A stretch of 64,000 nucleotides of DNA from Styela clava (GCF_964204865.1 NC_135253.1:23162001-23226000); one strand, 5' to 3'; positions 10,765 to 22,907 are shown, counted from the first letter of the stretch. Program-made: numbers and translations. Notes: generated by a model not told the origin, from the sequence alone.

Positions 10765-13700
10765 CAGTGGCGGCGCGTCAATAGGGCCAACCGGGGCAAT
10801 GCCCCGGTTGTTTTTTCGGTATAATAAAGATTATTCGAAAAATACCTCAATATCCGTTGCACAGACTGTCTACACTAGCCATATTCTCCCGACATGGTTC
10901 ATTTTTCGCTCGCAAAGCCTTCGCCGAACGTCGACGGGGCGACGCCGATTTTGCCCCGGTTGCTCATTGTATATCGTATTCTCTCTTTTATCTTCCACTC
11001 GCCGCGTTTGTCTCGTTTGTTTTCTGTTTCTTTTACTAAATCATCGGGGCCGATCGGGGTTAGCCCCGAAATTATGACGACACAATGCCGACGTTTCTTA
11101 CAACAACGTGTTGACATATTTACGCATTCCTTCTCGTTCGTTGGTTGCTTGAAGAGTTGATAGTTTCCTCGCCTTCGTTTTTGTCGCTTGTTTCGCTATT
11201 CGAATCAGTTTGAGACCTTTAGTCCATTTGCTTTCGATTTTCCACATTCCTTTTGAGCTCCTCACTTCTTTCCGGCTTCGCATTTCTTAGCCTTAGACCT
11301 CATAATGAATAAGGTTGATGCACTACTTCGCACTCCGTTTTCGCAGCTGCCGCTGGAACAAAAATTAGAGGTACAACGTCTTGGGCCTTATCAACCAAAA
11401 AATTGTTCACTGGAACAATCCCATGACGGAGGAAAGCGTCGGCGTACATTCTGCGCAGAAACTTGGTATAAAAAACACGAATGGTTGTGTTACAGCGAGG
11501 ACAAAAATGCACTTTTTTGTTTTTATTGCCTACTTTTTGCTACCGACCGTGACTCACGTTGGTGTAAATTTGGTTTTAGAGATCTTGAACATCTTTCCGA
11601 GCGTGCCAGGGATCATCAATCTTCTATGGAGCAACTGGACAATGCAGTAAAATACCGAACATTCGGAAATGTTAATATTGCAGCACAGTTGGATGAAAGA
11701 CGCGCGGTTTCTATTCGTCGGCACAACCAAAACGTCGAGAAAAACCGCCATGTTCTCGGTCGATTGATAGATGTTTTGAAGTTCATTGGTTGTCACGAGC
11801 TGTTCCTCCGTGGGCACGATGAACGGGCTGACTCTTCTAATAGAGGGGTATTTTTGGATATGGTGGAATACACCGCATCCCTAGATACAGTATTGAGAGA
11901 TCATCTTGATGCCGCAACTGTTTCGAAAGGGACATCTAAGGATATCCAAAATGATTTGCTCGACTCAATGTATAAAATTTATTTACAACATTTGGCTCTG
12001 GAAATTGAGAATTGCCAGTTCCTTTCGATTCAGTCTGACGAGACAACTGACATCACGTGCGTTTCCCAACTGGCTGTGATTTTTCGGTTTGTGAAAGATG
12101 GTAAACCTACCGAGAGATTTCACAGCTTTGTACCAATCGTTGATCGCACGGCTTGCGGGATATCGGCTGTACTGAAAGAAGTGTTACAGCCTTACAACGC
12201 GAAGTCAAAATTGATAGCTCAAACTTATGACGGCGCGGCAGTCATGAGTGGGTCGAAACATGGTGTTCAAGTTTATATAAAAAAAGATTTTCCTCATGCG
12301 CATTTTTTACATTGTTATGCACACCAATTTAACCTCGTTATTAAAAATATGTGTCTTGATACCCCTCTCGTCCATATATTTTTTGCAAATGTTTCGGGGT
12401 TTTCTTCATTTTTTTCCGTTTCGCCGAAGCGCCCTGACCTCCTTCGCCAGATTTGTAGCCGCCGTCTCCCAGCTTGTGCACCAACACGTTGGAACTTCCA
12501 ATCACGCGTGGTGCAGGGCGTGTCCAAAATTAGGTCTGAGCTCATTGAGTGTTTCAATGGCATTCAGAGCTCTCCGGTTTGGGACGAACGCTCTGTGAGG
12601 GAGGCGGCAGGTCTAAAGCGTCTGCTAGAAGATGGTGAGTTTTCATTTTTTCTCGCTTTTTTCTCCACAATATTCTATCACGTGGATGTATTATACGGCG
12701 CATTGCAGTCAAGGCTAATGGATGGAGCGTCTGTGCAGTCGTGTATTTCAGACTTCTGCGATGCTGTATCTCGTATCCGGGAAACAATAAAATACGACGA
12801 CACATGGAGTGCTTCTTTACGCCGCGGGCAAACAACGCAGCGTTTGATTTTGTCTGCAAAGGAATGCTGTGACATTCTGCTGAACCAAATAGGCGATCGT
12901 CTGCGCACTGATCACCTTGCCGCGTTCTCTTTGATGAACCCCAAAAATTTTTCAAAATTTGCACGTCAATTTCCCATCCATTTGTTGGCTACTGTCTCCA
13001 AATTTTATCCAAATTTTAATTGGAAAATGAATTGCGATGTATATACACCAATCAAACTTTTTTGAACATCACATCAACTTGCGCGCTCTATGGGTTCCTC
13101 ATAGATAACACTCTAGTAACTACCTTTGCGGCGTCTGCAAAATTTCTGGACATCATTTTGACGACGCCTATTTCTTCCGCCGACGCAGAGCGAACATTCA
13201 GCACGCTGAAGCGTATCAAAACGTATCTCAGAAACACAATGAATCAAGATAGATTAAATTCCTTGGCTGTTTTATCCATTCACAGAGACGTTATTTCTGG
13301 GATGCATGACTTTAATCGGCGCGTTATTGAGCATTTTGCTTCCAAGAAACCGCGGCGTGTTGCATATATGTTCAAGCAGTAGAAGTCTAGCAGCATATAT
13401 ATCTATGAGTGAGCGACGCATGTCCTTATCTTTGCATTAACTTTCCTTTCTTCATAGTAACGTTTTAAACCTTATTTTAGGTTTTGTCTGCTTTCCCGAA
13501 GTTTCTGTTAATATGTCATTGTATTTATCTGGGTAAATATTGCCTTTCCTTTTGAAAGAGGTTTCAAAATAAACTATGTCTATATTTATTAATCCCTTGA
13601 CTTGGACCGGTTTTAAAGACACTTTCTTATCGTTAAAAATTGTCGCTTTTGCCGATTGGTTGTTACCGATGGAATGGTTTTTATACTCATAAAATGATGG

Positions 13701-13796
13701 GAGAACTTACAGCGCTCATCCTGTCCCCGTAGATGGGGGTGACTTGGTCCCTCAGTAGCTTGCCCCGGTTGTCAAAATGACCACGCGCCGCCACTG
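10765..13796 (+). mobile_element. Near-complete autonomous hAT element (ZMYM/DUF4371 type)
   Basis: The left end starts CAGTGGCGGCGCGT and the right end, reverse-complemented, starts with the same 14 bp. Both ends also carry a subterminal CAACCGGGGCAA word. The flanks are GATGAACA at 10757-10764 and at 13797-13804, an exact 8-bp duplication. The element is 3032 bp and contains a single hAT transposase frame broken by one frameshift. Exact target duplications and an almost open gene suggest a fairly recent insertion. Confidence 0.92.
11305..13382 (+). pseudogene. hAT transposase, TTF zinc finger/DUF4371/dimerisation type
   Basis: The main frame runs 11305-13065 (586 codons) and continues in another frame from about 13020 to 13382. 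The N-terminus has a TTF-type zinc finger (YKKHEWLCYSEDKNALFCFYC). The DUF4371/RNase H-like core follows, with QSDETTDI holding the first catalytic Asp, QTYDGAAVMSG the second, and the CxxH motif as LHCYAHQFNLV. The C-terminal hAT dimerisation region lies in the second frame: SSADAERTFSTLKRIKTYLR. This is the architecture of ZMYM1-like proteins derived from hAT elements. A single frame change near 13010-13025 separates the catalytic core from the dimerisation domain; apart from that the gene is open. A sequencing error could produce the same picture. Confidence 0.9.
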
Positions 13797-13804
13797 GATG
13801 AACA

Positions 13805-14213
13805 TATAACAGCTCTATCTATAATAGTTGTAAATGTCATTATACGGCGCTTTTATGGCAGTTTGGAATTTTTGTCCGAAGTTAGGAACTGTCCGAAGTT
13901 AGGCGATTTTAAGGTACCGACATACCGGTACCGTTCCCTGAACTTCGGAATTTTTCTAGCTACAAGACAGTTTATGCGATGATTTTAATTTCCATGCGCA
14001 TGTGGTAGCGGTACCGTTACCGTACATCGGCTCCTGTGCAACAATAACTTTGCCAAAATACCGGTACCGGCGCGGTATTATTTTTAAAGCAAAATAACAA
14101 TTGTACAGTAGTAACTCAAACTATCTGTAATCAAAGAGGTGTAGAAAAAGTGTAGAAATCTTTGTAGGATAAAAAAATCAGTAGGCCTAATCCATTTTTC
14201 ACATTCAGACATT
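13805..14213. repeat. Spacer rich in GGTACC/ACCGGT words
   Basis: Two TGTCCGAAGTTAGG words lie in tandem near 13875-13905. Several GGTACCG, ACCGGTACC and GGTACCGTTACC words follow (13911-14070). The same words occur near 48236-48275 and 48690, so this is probably part of a dispersed repeat. No gene. Confidence 0.35.
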
Positions 14214-15160
14214 GAAATATCACCAAAGTTACTCTAGCCCACAATTTCCCAGCCCACAATTACTTGGAGATCAGAGGGTTAAATATGCATATATTTACAG
14301 CGATTAAAGGACTTTAAGCCAGGCAAACCTACTGAATTTATTTATGGAACTAATAACACGTTCTTTTACATTAAAACCAGTACCCACAATCAAATGTGCC
14401 GACCGCTAAACTGCAATGTCGGCTGGCGTCATCAGAATTGTGGGCTGGAGTAACCGGAATTGTAGGCAAGCGTAATCGAAATTGTGGGCTGGGGTAACCG
14501 AAATTGTAGGCTGGGGTAACCGAAATTGTGGGCTAGCGTAACCGAAATTGTGGGCTAGCGTAACCGAAATTGTGGGCTAGCGTAACCGAAATTGTGGGCT
14601 AGCGTAACCGAAATTGTGGGCTAGCGTAACCGAAATTGTGGGCTGGAGTAACCGGAATTGTAGGCAAGCGTAATCGAAATTGTGGGCTGGGGTAACCGAA
14701 ATTGTAGGCTGGGGTAACCGAAATTGTGGGCAAGCGTAACCGAAATTGTGGGCTAGCGTAACCGAAATTGTGGGCTAGCGTAACCGAAATTGTGGGCTGG
14801 AGTAACCGGAATTGTAGGCAAGCGTAATCGAAATTGTGGGCTGGGGTAACCGAAATTGTAGGCTGGGGTAACCGAAATTGTGGGCTAGCGTAACCGAAAT
14901 TGCGGGCTAGCGTAACCGAAATTGTGGGCTAGCGTAACCGAAATTGTGGGCAAGCGTAACCGGAATTGTGGGCTGGGGTAACCTTGCTCTACAACAAAAT
15001 GCTACTGTGTCCACATGTATTAATTATATCCCTGATAACTTCTTCCCTTTTTCTAGTTAATTTGAAGCAAAGTTTTGTACGATACTTCGCGTTACAGAAA
15101 TACTTGAACTAGAGCCTCTAAAACTGGAAACTGAAATTGTGGGCTAGAGTAACTTTTTGC
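14214..15160. mobile_element. Possible TIR element containing the 22-bp minisatellite
   Basis: The left end (about 14217-14244) contains AGTTACTCTAGCCCACAATT. The right end (about 15133-15157) carries the same text inverted: AATTGTGGGCTAGAGTAACT. The enclosed minisatellite repeats a variant of this motif. A solo copy of the left-end text is at about 48495-48530 in inverted orientation. This fits a small inverted-repeat element whose end motif was amplified, but no target duplication was found. Confidence 0.45.
14440..14984. repeat. 22-bp minisatellite, about 24.7 units, with higher-order pattern
   Basis: Units are exactly 22 bp, with core GTGGGCTAGCGTAACC and variants (CTGGAG, CAAGCG, CTGGGG in the middle; GTAGG at the start; AATCG in place of AACCG). 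An ordered block of four variant units (CTGGAG, CAAGCG with AATCG, CTGGGG, and GTAGG-CTGGGG) recurs at units 1-4, 10-13 and 17-20 (starts 14440, 14638, 14792), so multi-unit blocks were copied. No spacer structure like that of CRISPR. Confidence 0.92.
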
Positions 15161-15359
15161 AGCAACAGAAGACCTACAAATTATCCGAAAACACTAGATG
15201 TCAGTAAATAACCACCGGCAAGAACTTGGATTTTCGATGGAAATTGACAATATAACCTATATTTAAAATTGTACCATGCAATTAAGTGAATAAATACATT
15301 ACACAACGAGTGCAACCTTGAATTCGTATTCAACACAAAGGTAATAAGGGATTGTGGAA

Positions 15360-16920
15360 TTGTTGAAGTAATTCTTTTCTACTTCTGAAATAATTTATTT
15401 TCGGTCAATATTCAATAATATAAAAAGATATTTAGAGCAATTGCCACGCATGGGTATATAACAGTTGAGTAGAGTATAAAATGCAAATTAGAGTTAATAT
15501 GCAAATTAGCTATGAAATAATCCTCTTCTACTTCTGAAATTATTTATTTTCGGTCGATATTCAGTATTAGTTATTACTACTTTCTCAAGACTTGCCACGC
15601 ATAAATTTATCATAGTTGGATAGAGCATAAAAATACTTTTCAGAAAATAATAAAATAAACTTGACCTCTTTGGGGAGTCAATATGCAAATTAGCTTTGAA
15701 ATAATCCTATGCTACGTATAAACTGATTTTTTGATCATTATTCAGTATTAGTTATTACTACTTTCTCAAGACTTGCCACGCATAAGTCTATCATAGTTGG
15801 ATAGAGCATAAAAATACCCCTCAGAAAATAATAAAATAAACTTGACCTCTTTGGGGAGTTAATATGCAAATTAGCTATAAAATAATCCTCTTCTACTTCT
15901 GAAATAATTTATTTTCGGTCAATATTCAGTATTAGTTTTTACTACTTTCTCAAGACTTGTCACGCATAAGTTTATCATAGTTGGATAGAGCATAAAAATA
16001 CCTTTCAGAAAATAATAAATTAAACTTGACCTTTTTGGGGAGTTAATATGCAAATTAGCTATGAAATGATTTTCTTCTACGTGTGAAATAATATATTTTC
16101 GGTCGATATTCAGTATTAGTTATTACTACTTTCTCAAGACTTGCCACGCATAAGTTTAATTTAGTTGGATAGAGTATAAAAATATTTTCCAGAAAATGAT
16201 AAAATAAACTTAACCTCTTTGGGGAGTTAATATGCAAATTCTCAAGACTTGTCACGCATAAGTTTATTATAGTTGGATAGAGTATAAAAATACTTTTCAG
16301 AAAATGATAAAATAAACTTAACCTCTTTGGGGAGTTAATATGCAATTTAGCTTTGAAATAATCCTCTTCTACGTCTGAAATAATTTTATTTCGGTCGATA
16401 TCCAGTATTAGTTATTACTACTTTCTCAAGACTTGCCACGCATAAGTTTATTATAGTTGGGTAGAGTATAAAAATACCTTTCAGAAAATGATAAAATAAA
16501 CTTGACCTCTTTGGGGAGTTAATATGCAAATTAGCTATAAAAAATTTTCTCAAGATTTGGCACGCATAAGTTTAGTAAAGTTGGAGATAGAGCATAAAAA
16601 TACCTCTCAGAAAATAATAAAATAAACTTGACCTCTTTGGGGAGTTAATAGGCAAATTAGCTATGAAATAATCCTCTTCTACTTCTGAAATAATTTATTT
16701 TCGGTCGATACTCAGTATTAGTTATTACTACTTTCTCAAGACTTGCCACGCATAAATTTATAAAAGTTGGATAGAATATAAAAATACCTCTCAGAATATA
16801 ATAAAATACACTTGACCTCTCTGGGGAGTCATTATGCAAATTAGCTATGAAATAATCCTCTTCTACGTCCGAAATGATTTGATTTCGATCAATTTGTAGT
16901 GATATGTATTAATATTTTCT
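15360..16920 (-). repeat. Satellite array, ~182-bp monomer, orientation A
   Basis: Tandem monomers marked by TTAATATGCAAATTAGCTA, CTCAAGACTTGCCACGCATA and AACTTGACCTCTTTGGGGAG. Monomer starts fall near 15498, 15679, 15860, 16045, 16229, 16338, 16518, 16648 and 16831. Most spacings are about 181-185 bp; two monomers (16229-16338 and 16518-16648) are shortened by an internal deletion that joins the AAATT word to CTCAAGA. Several monomers contain a 60-codon open frame on the minus strand. The same satellite occurs inverted at 41755-43846. Confidence 0.92.
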
Positions 16921-17210
16921 AAAAAAAAATTTATCACGCCTATTATTAGTACGGGGGTCGAACGCCCAGACATTTTCCCCTATACAATCCATATTTGCAT
17001 TTTACTACCACATAGTTGAGACCGACGGTCTCGGAGTCACTATGTTAACGTTGAGATCTTATACAACTTCCAGGGAAAGCTACTCTGCCATTCCATGGTC
17101 ATTCATACTGAGACTTAACATATGTGAAAATTGTATTTTTATTACGTAAAATAATATTAAAATGAATAAAAAACTCAGAATGAAATTGAAAATTTGTTTC
17201 AACTTGTTTT
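16921..17210. other. Spacer, no gene
   Basis: Includes a short palindrome (GAGACCGACGGTCTC) near 17022. Nothing else recognised. Confidence 0.35.
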
Positions 17211-17715
17211 TTAAACCACTTTGGTTACATCTTTTTCTATTATTTTTGTCACTGCACACTCCAATTTTTTCATATATATTTTAAGTCCAACATCGGAGAG
17301 GTGAAGGCGGTCGCTCCAGTATTCGCCTTTGCTGCCGACGTCGAGGTCCAATAGCGGTACTATAGCATCCGACGCTATCCTCCTAAGAACAACCTTGACC
17401 AGGTGAACGAGATAATGACGTCCGGTCTGGGGCAAGATTTTTGCCAACAAAATCTGGGGGAAAAAATCAAATATGAGCAGGTGATTAACAAAAAAAAAAA
17501 TTTAAAGTGTATCTTTTTTTGTGAATTGAATAAGCATCATATTGTAATTTGCCTACATACGACCGAAACTGCTGATACTGGGTGAAATACATTTTTCTGG
17601 CTTCTAGTTACTATTTTCCGATTAGTTACGCTCGGAAACTGAAGGAAAATAACGTTAATTTTTTAAATACCGGTTCAACCATCGTGGTTAGAAATTCACA
17701 ATAAAAATATCCTTT
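17211..17715 (-). pseudogene. SGNH-hydrolase-like C-terminal exon plus intron (inverted copy)
   Basis: On the minus strand, after a CCCCCAG acceptor near 17455, a frame ending at 17211 reads ILPQTGRHYLVHL and then YWSDRLHLSDVGLKIYM. The DxxHLSDVGL segment is the block V signature (Asp-x-x-His) of SGNH/GDSL hydrolases. The upstream 260 bp is intron-like. Exon and intron together are clearly similar to 19918-20449 on the opposite strand. Similarity stops at 17715, before the exon that carries the GxND block in the other copy, so this is a truncated duplicate. The open frame is intact over the exon. The hydrolase family is an inference from motifs. Confidence 0.6.
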
Positions 17716-19650
17716 TTTGATTAATGTTAAGAGTCAGTTTGTATTAATTCCTTCAATATTCTTTACATAGAATACAAGTCGCACATATCTGAAATATCAA
17801 AAATACTAAAGAGCACCAGGTTATGTTATACATTGAAAGTTATACAATGTTTTATATCGCAAAACCCCGATTTCGTGGGATTCCCCCAGTTTTCACGAAA
17901 TAAGAATTTAATTGAAATTAATGGGGGGAGGGGGTATAGGGGCTTCTCAGAGCTCGACATATGTTGTTTATGTTTTTAACGTTTTTATGTTTGCTCAATG
18001 TTGCTTCCTTGTCAAATCTAACTCGCTTCGCAGTCAAGAAACCGATGGCTGGATGGCGACGTCTTTTACCGGGAGGTGATTTTTTGTGACTGAGGTTTTA
18101 GAATTTAAATGGAAGTAATGATTCACCACTCATTACATAAGAGCAATTCAGGCATTTAGTCTATTCTTTATCATCTCGATTTATTTTCGTAAACCCAAAA
18201 TCAAAGCAAATGTCGTTCAATTTTCGTATTTTGCGCATTAGGAATTTACAAACACGTTTTTGCCTTGCGTTATAATATGATAGCGAAGGTTATCTCGAAG
18301 ACGCAGTTTAGTGAACCTGCACAGGATAGACGGCCAACCGGCGAGCTATTTTAATTGGTAGATTTCAAATTTCATTATTATTAAACAATTCGCGCACAAA
18401 AAAGTGATACATACGGTGATTCCAAATAACCTATTCATGCAATAAAACTGCGATGAACGCTTGAGCGGTGAATTTTATTTTATAAGGAATGTATGCAATC
18501 GAAGTCACTTTATGATCAATTATTAGCCTTGTACCGTTAGGCATTATTGCACAAAATGTAGATTGCGCAATTCAGTGGACTGGTACAGTTACAAAACGAG
18601 AGTCTACGTCTCCAGGACGAGAGCGCGGTGATCAAAGAATTCAACCGACTGGTCCCCGTCGAATAAATGCAAATTCACATTGCAATTTGTTCCATTCCCA
18701 CGTTTCATGCTACAGTGTTGCGTCTCGAATACTATACAAATACGATTTTTTTCGAAGTTTACTGCGGTAAAGAATATATCAAGAACTTTCAAGAGTTGTA
18801 TCAGGATGAGAGGTTATCGTACCAGGCCAATTCAATATGCGAGGGGGGCATCTGCAAAGCAAACTGCGTACTTGAGAGCTAAGCCCGATGGAAGATAAGA
18901 CTGCTGCTGTTTTCGGACAGCAATTCAAGAAATCTGGTGCACCCCCGGGTATTTTCTTATAATTATCTAACTATAAAACAACAATATTGGTCAGAAACTC
19001 GCTAATTATACGACATAAATCATCCAAAATGTATAGGTAACTGGTCCGAGATATGATGAATGCACATGCAAAATTTGGAGCAGATTCATCCTCGCGTTCG
19101 TGAGATATCGCGTAACATACAAAAGTGTCTAACAAACAGACATACAGACAGACAAATATACCTATCAACATACTCACCGATCAAGATCGATAAGTAATCA
19201 ATGTAAAATGGAAGAAGGGGGTGACGAGGTCTAACAACAATATTGGATTTTGTGACAGAAACTCTCACATACAAAGTTATACATTCGAAGTGCTTCTATA
19301 ATAATTTAAATCGGGCCGCAGTCGAACAATTGCTAATTGCTATATAACTTTTCATGATTAGGTAACCATTGATTCAAGCGATTTTGGTGAAATGGGAACA
19401 TTAATGCATGGTAATTGTTACGAAATAGGTAAGATTTAACAGCATTAATACGTTTATTTACCATAAATATCGATATCTGCATGAACGGAACGAAATAACT
19501 CGTCATATTATTACGAAGCTTGAAATATTTTTAATATCAAGACTATTTAATTACGTTTGGACACTTATGCTGGTCACTTTTATAAATCTATCTTTTCATA
19601 AAGAATCATTCATTTATTTAACGGAACATCAATAATCTATAGCAGTAAAC
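17716..19650. other. No clear gene; repeat-like text
   Basis: Short frames at 18667-18898 and 18971-19274 show no recognisable domain. A run near 19095-19175 of the type GTGTCTAACAAACAGACATACAG, with AGACAGACAAATAT, resembles the microsatellite-like tails of invertebrate repeats. Possible upstream exons of the SGNH gene could lie here but none could be supported. Confidence 0.3.
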
Positions 19651-19741
19651 TTATATGCTGCATTTGGAATGTTCGACAAAAACATATTTTCGATTTCTTA
19701 ATGCCGCAGTTATCATGAAACCATTTTCGATAATAATACAC

Positions 19742-20449
19742 GCTCAAACTTGTATTGCAGGTAGTCGTTCCCTCACGCTCTTGTTTGACTACCTGGTAGT
19801 TGCGCTGGGGACGAATGATGTCGCCAACCACAATGGGTGTTCAGGATCGTTTTCAATGAACTTTCACAGAGTTGCAGTAAACTTCATAGAAAAGTGCAGG
19901 AAAGCTATTTTTATTGGATAAAGGATATTTTTATTGTGAATTTCCAACCACGTTGGTTAAACCGGTATTTAAAAGAATTAACGCTATTTTCGTTCAATTT
20001 CGGGGCGTAACTAATCAGAAAATAGTAATTAGAAGCCAGAAAAGTGTATTTTACCCAGTATCAGCAGTTTCGGTCGTATTGTTCGTATGTAGGCAAATTA
20101 CAATATTATGCTTTTTCAATTCACAAAGGAGATACACTTTTAAATCGGTTTTATTGTTAATCAACTGCTAATATTTGATTTTTTTTTCAGATATTGTTTA
20201 CGAATATCTTGCCTCAGGCCGGACGTCACACTCTCGTTCACCTGGCCAACGTTGTCCTTTGGGGGGATAACGTCGGATGCTTCAGTACTGCTATTGTACC
20301 TCGACGTCGGCAGCGATTGTGAATACTGGAGCGACCACCTTCACCTTTCTGATGTTGGACTGCAGCATTATATGGAGAATTTGGAGCGTTCAGTATCGAA
20401 AATAATGAAAAAAGCTTCCAATGAAAAGAAAAAAAGTTATTACATTTGA
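19742..20449 (+). pseudogene. SGNH-hydrolase-like gene fragment, two exons
   Basis: The first exon (about 19742 to ~19917) contains DYLVVALGTNDVANHNG; the GTND segment is the SGNH block III (GxND). A second exon follows a strong acceptor (TTTTTTTTTCAG ending at 20190) and reads ILFTNILPQAGRHTLVHL, then, after a frame change near 20240, YWSDHLHLSDVGLQHYM, the block V Asp-x-x-His. The intron is similar to that of the inverted copy at 17211-17715. Block I (GDS) and an exact donor were not found. It lies directly before a lysine-rich exon and a MULE transposase on the same strand, suggesting it is cargo of that transposon. Esterase activity is inferred from motifs only. Confidence 0.6.
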
Positions 20450-21097
20450 TACTTTTACTTCAGAGTCACAGGAAGTGATAGATAAGAAGACCAACGAAGA
20501 AACACTGAAGAGAAGAAAAAGACAAAGGAAAAACAAGAAATCTTCGAATCGGGTAACTTCGATAATTAACGATTTTAGTTCAATCAGGTTCAGCATGGAA
20601 TACGTGGTATCAACTATGAAATCCTACAACGAATCGAGAGCTGGGAATGTTTTATCGCGGCGTCAAAAGATGAATTTGCAGACCACGACCAATAAGAAGA
20701 AGAACACAAGAATCAGCAATAAGACTGCATCACCAAAGGCACAGATAACTATATCTAATGCTCATTTAAACGGATTAGTTTTTCAGGAAGTAAAGGTCTC
20801 GCGCAAACTCAAAGAAATTGGATGCGAAAATGCAACACACAAAGATATGAGGACAAAGAATAAAAGGATGAAATGCGAGAAGAAGGTGTCGCCTAAGGGT
20901 GAGACAGCCAGGCGCAGAAATAATCGTTTTTCGTCTACAGATAGCCAACCTTCTACCGCTACCGTAATCGTGACTCGGAAGGAATCAAGAGGCAGGAAAA
21001 GGGATAAGATGGAAGAAACAAGAAGCAAAATGCGACAGAAAGACAGTATCGGGATCACAGGTAATTGTGATGTCGAAACTAACCTGACATCATGCAG
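20421..21097 (+). CDS. Lysine/arginine-rich transposon ORF, exon
   Basis: About 225 codons, very rich in K, R, S, T and N (KRRKRQRKNKKSSNR near the start), with no recognised domain; likely a basic, nuclear, disordered protein region. It overlaps the end of the SGNH frame. It ends at a good splice donor (GCAG followed by GTAAAT, 21098), and an acceptor (TTTTTACAG) lies at 21434. A short exon candidate 21435-21496 follows and ends before another GT. The codons stay open across the junction (phase 2). Whether this is a separate protein or the N-terminus of the transposase is unknown. Confidence 0.4.
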
Positions 21098-21434
21098 GTA
21101 AATACATCATTTCATCCCGGCAAAATAATCTCAACTAACCAATATATTTATTTATTAATTGACGATGATGCACATTGAACACATTAAAGATATATTTTTA
21201 TATTTGTTACCACGGGATTTATTTGAAGTATTTTATTGTGTTACGTATACGTAGTTCATAAATCGGCTGTAGGACCCACTTGATAATAAATTGTACCAAA
21301 GTTTTTTAATTAGGTGCATGAAAAACTTGGAAAAAAATATAAACAAATTTTTGCTTTTAAGTGTAATATGTCCAACCTTGGCATATTTATTAAGCGTTTA
21401 ATTCAAATAATTTAACATTGACATATTTTTACAG
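21098..21434 (+). other. Probable intron within the transposon
   Basis: Starts GTAAAT and ends TTTTTACAG. AT-rich, no open frame. Confidence 0.4.
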
Positions 21435-21535
21435 TGTAGAATCTCAACGAACGTCGAATACCATCATGTGGAGGTGGGGGAAATCATTGCAAAAAGGTAT
21501 ATACGATAGTTATTTTCGTAGATGCTTTGCTTTGA

Positions 21536-22907
21536 ATGAAAAAATATGACCCGGGTCGTAGCGAGTCTTGGAGCGAATTAGCATTTGTAATTTTTACCAA
21601 GAACTTGACCAAATTTGAAAGAAATAGAAAAATTCGTGAAATTACAAGATTTTATTACAATAACAAATCTGACATTTTGCGCATGAAAAAACAAAGATTG
21701 TCCAACCCACTTCCACTAAAATACGACCAATCGTTTTCTGCTAATTTAACCTCAAACTGTACTTCAGCAGAATCGGAAAAAAACAATTCTAGTCAAAGTT
21801 GTGAAAAATGTAGAACAACCTAAGCATAGAGGTCAGTACTTTACCGATTTGAATAATGCTCCGAATCCGAAAAAAATTGTAACTAAATATGACTACAAAT
21901 ATTTCCACAATACATGTCCGAAGTACAAGTATAGATCAAAGTATAAATACAAATATTGTAACCTAGCGATTTCCACTAATGTTCCACGCTCAGAAAATAA
22001 AGTCGATTTTCGCGTTCCAAACACATCTTTCGCAGAAGTTACAAAATCGCCGTCCGTGACGAAAAGTAGTAACGGTTCGAAATTAGATGCGGCTGTAGTA
22101 ACTGACTTTCATGGTATACCTTTTCGACGTGATATTGACCTTTCTAGAACTTCCCCCGAAAACAAAAGCCCTCATTCAATCGAGTCGCCACATATCTCTG
22201 ATGATGAGCAACAAAAATCCCCCGAACTCAACATTTCTTCTGAATTTCATGCATCAGATTTGTCCAATGGTTCGGTACAAAGTAGTAATTTGACTAAAAC
22301 TGTTTTTCCGAAACCAAATCTTCACTCCACTCCACATTCACAGAATAAACTGTACAAATCTCGTATTGAGGCCACTTTAGCTGCCAACAAAGAAATTCCA
22401 GATGGAAGTACACCGGATAAACCAATATCAATAGTAGAGGACTCCGATAGTTCTAATTCTGAGCAGAATGATTTTGAGCCACCTGCAAAAAAAACACAAT
22501 ATGAAGCAAAATTGACAAGTGCTGGAAGCCTCTCGATCAGCTTGCATCAAACGCGGAATTTATGGTCTTGGAGGACGATTGGAATGTTATATCGCAATCG
22601 GTAAAAAAACGCACAATTACCTACAAAGATTGGGGCGATAAAATTAGGGAAGGTTTGAAACTTAGCAACTCGTATTGTTCTTTTGTATTTCAACGCCATA
22701 CGTTCAATAATAAGCGAGGCTCGCGCATATTTCATTGTGTCGGTTATTTTCGTTTCCCCAGATGCAAATGTAAGTTCACAATCGAGTCATTTCGGGAAAA
22801 CTGTAGAAAAATGCATGTTTCTCACAACGGCGATGTAAATCACAAAACCGTAATTTCTGCCCATTTAAAAGGAGAACGTCGCCGAAAATGCAAGAAATAT
22901 TGATAAA
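21536..22907 (+). pseudogene. MULE transposase N-terminal region with WRKY/GCM-like zinc finger
   Basis: Three overlapping frames (21536-21823, 21801-22604, 22562-22903) read as one broken coding region. The middle part is Ser/Asn/Pro-rich linker. The last part has YKDWGDKIREGLKLSN, then a Cys/His cluster (FHCVGYFRFPRCKCKF and VSHNGDVNH) followed by HLKGERRRK. This arrangement matches the WRKY-GCM1-type zinc finger found at the front of animal MULE-like transposases. Frame changes near 21810 and 22560 and a stop after 22903 show that this copy is degraded. It leads directly into the DDE domain. Confidence 0.6.

Noticed and set aside
14440..14984. CRISPR-like regular array
   Set aside because: The units are contiguous 22-bp repeats with no unique spacers, in animal DNA; this is a minisatellite.
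20421..21097. Lysine-rich ORF as a histone or ribosomal protein
   Set aside because: No family motif; low-complexity basic sequence between transposon modules.
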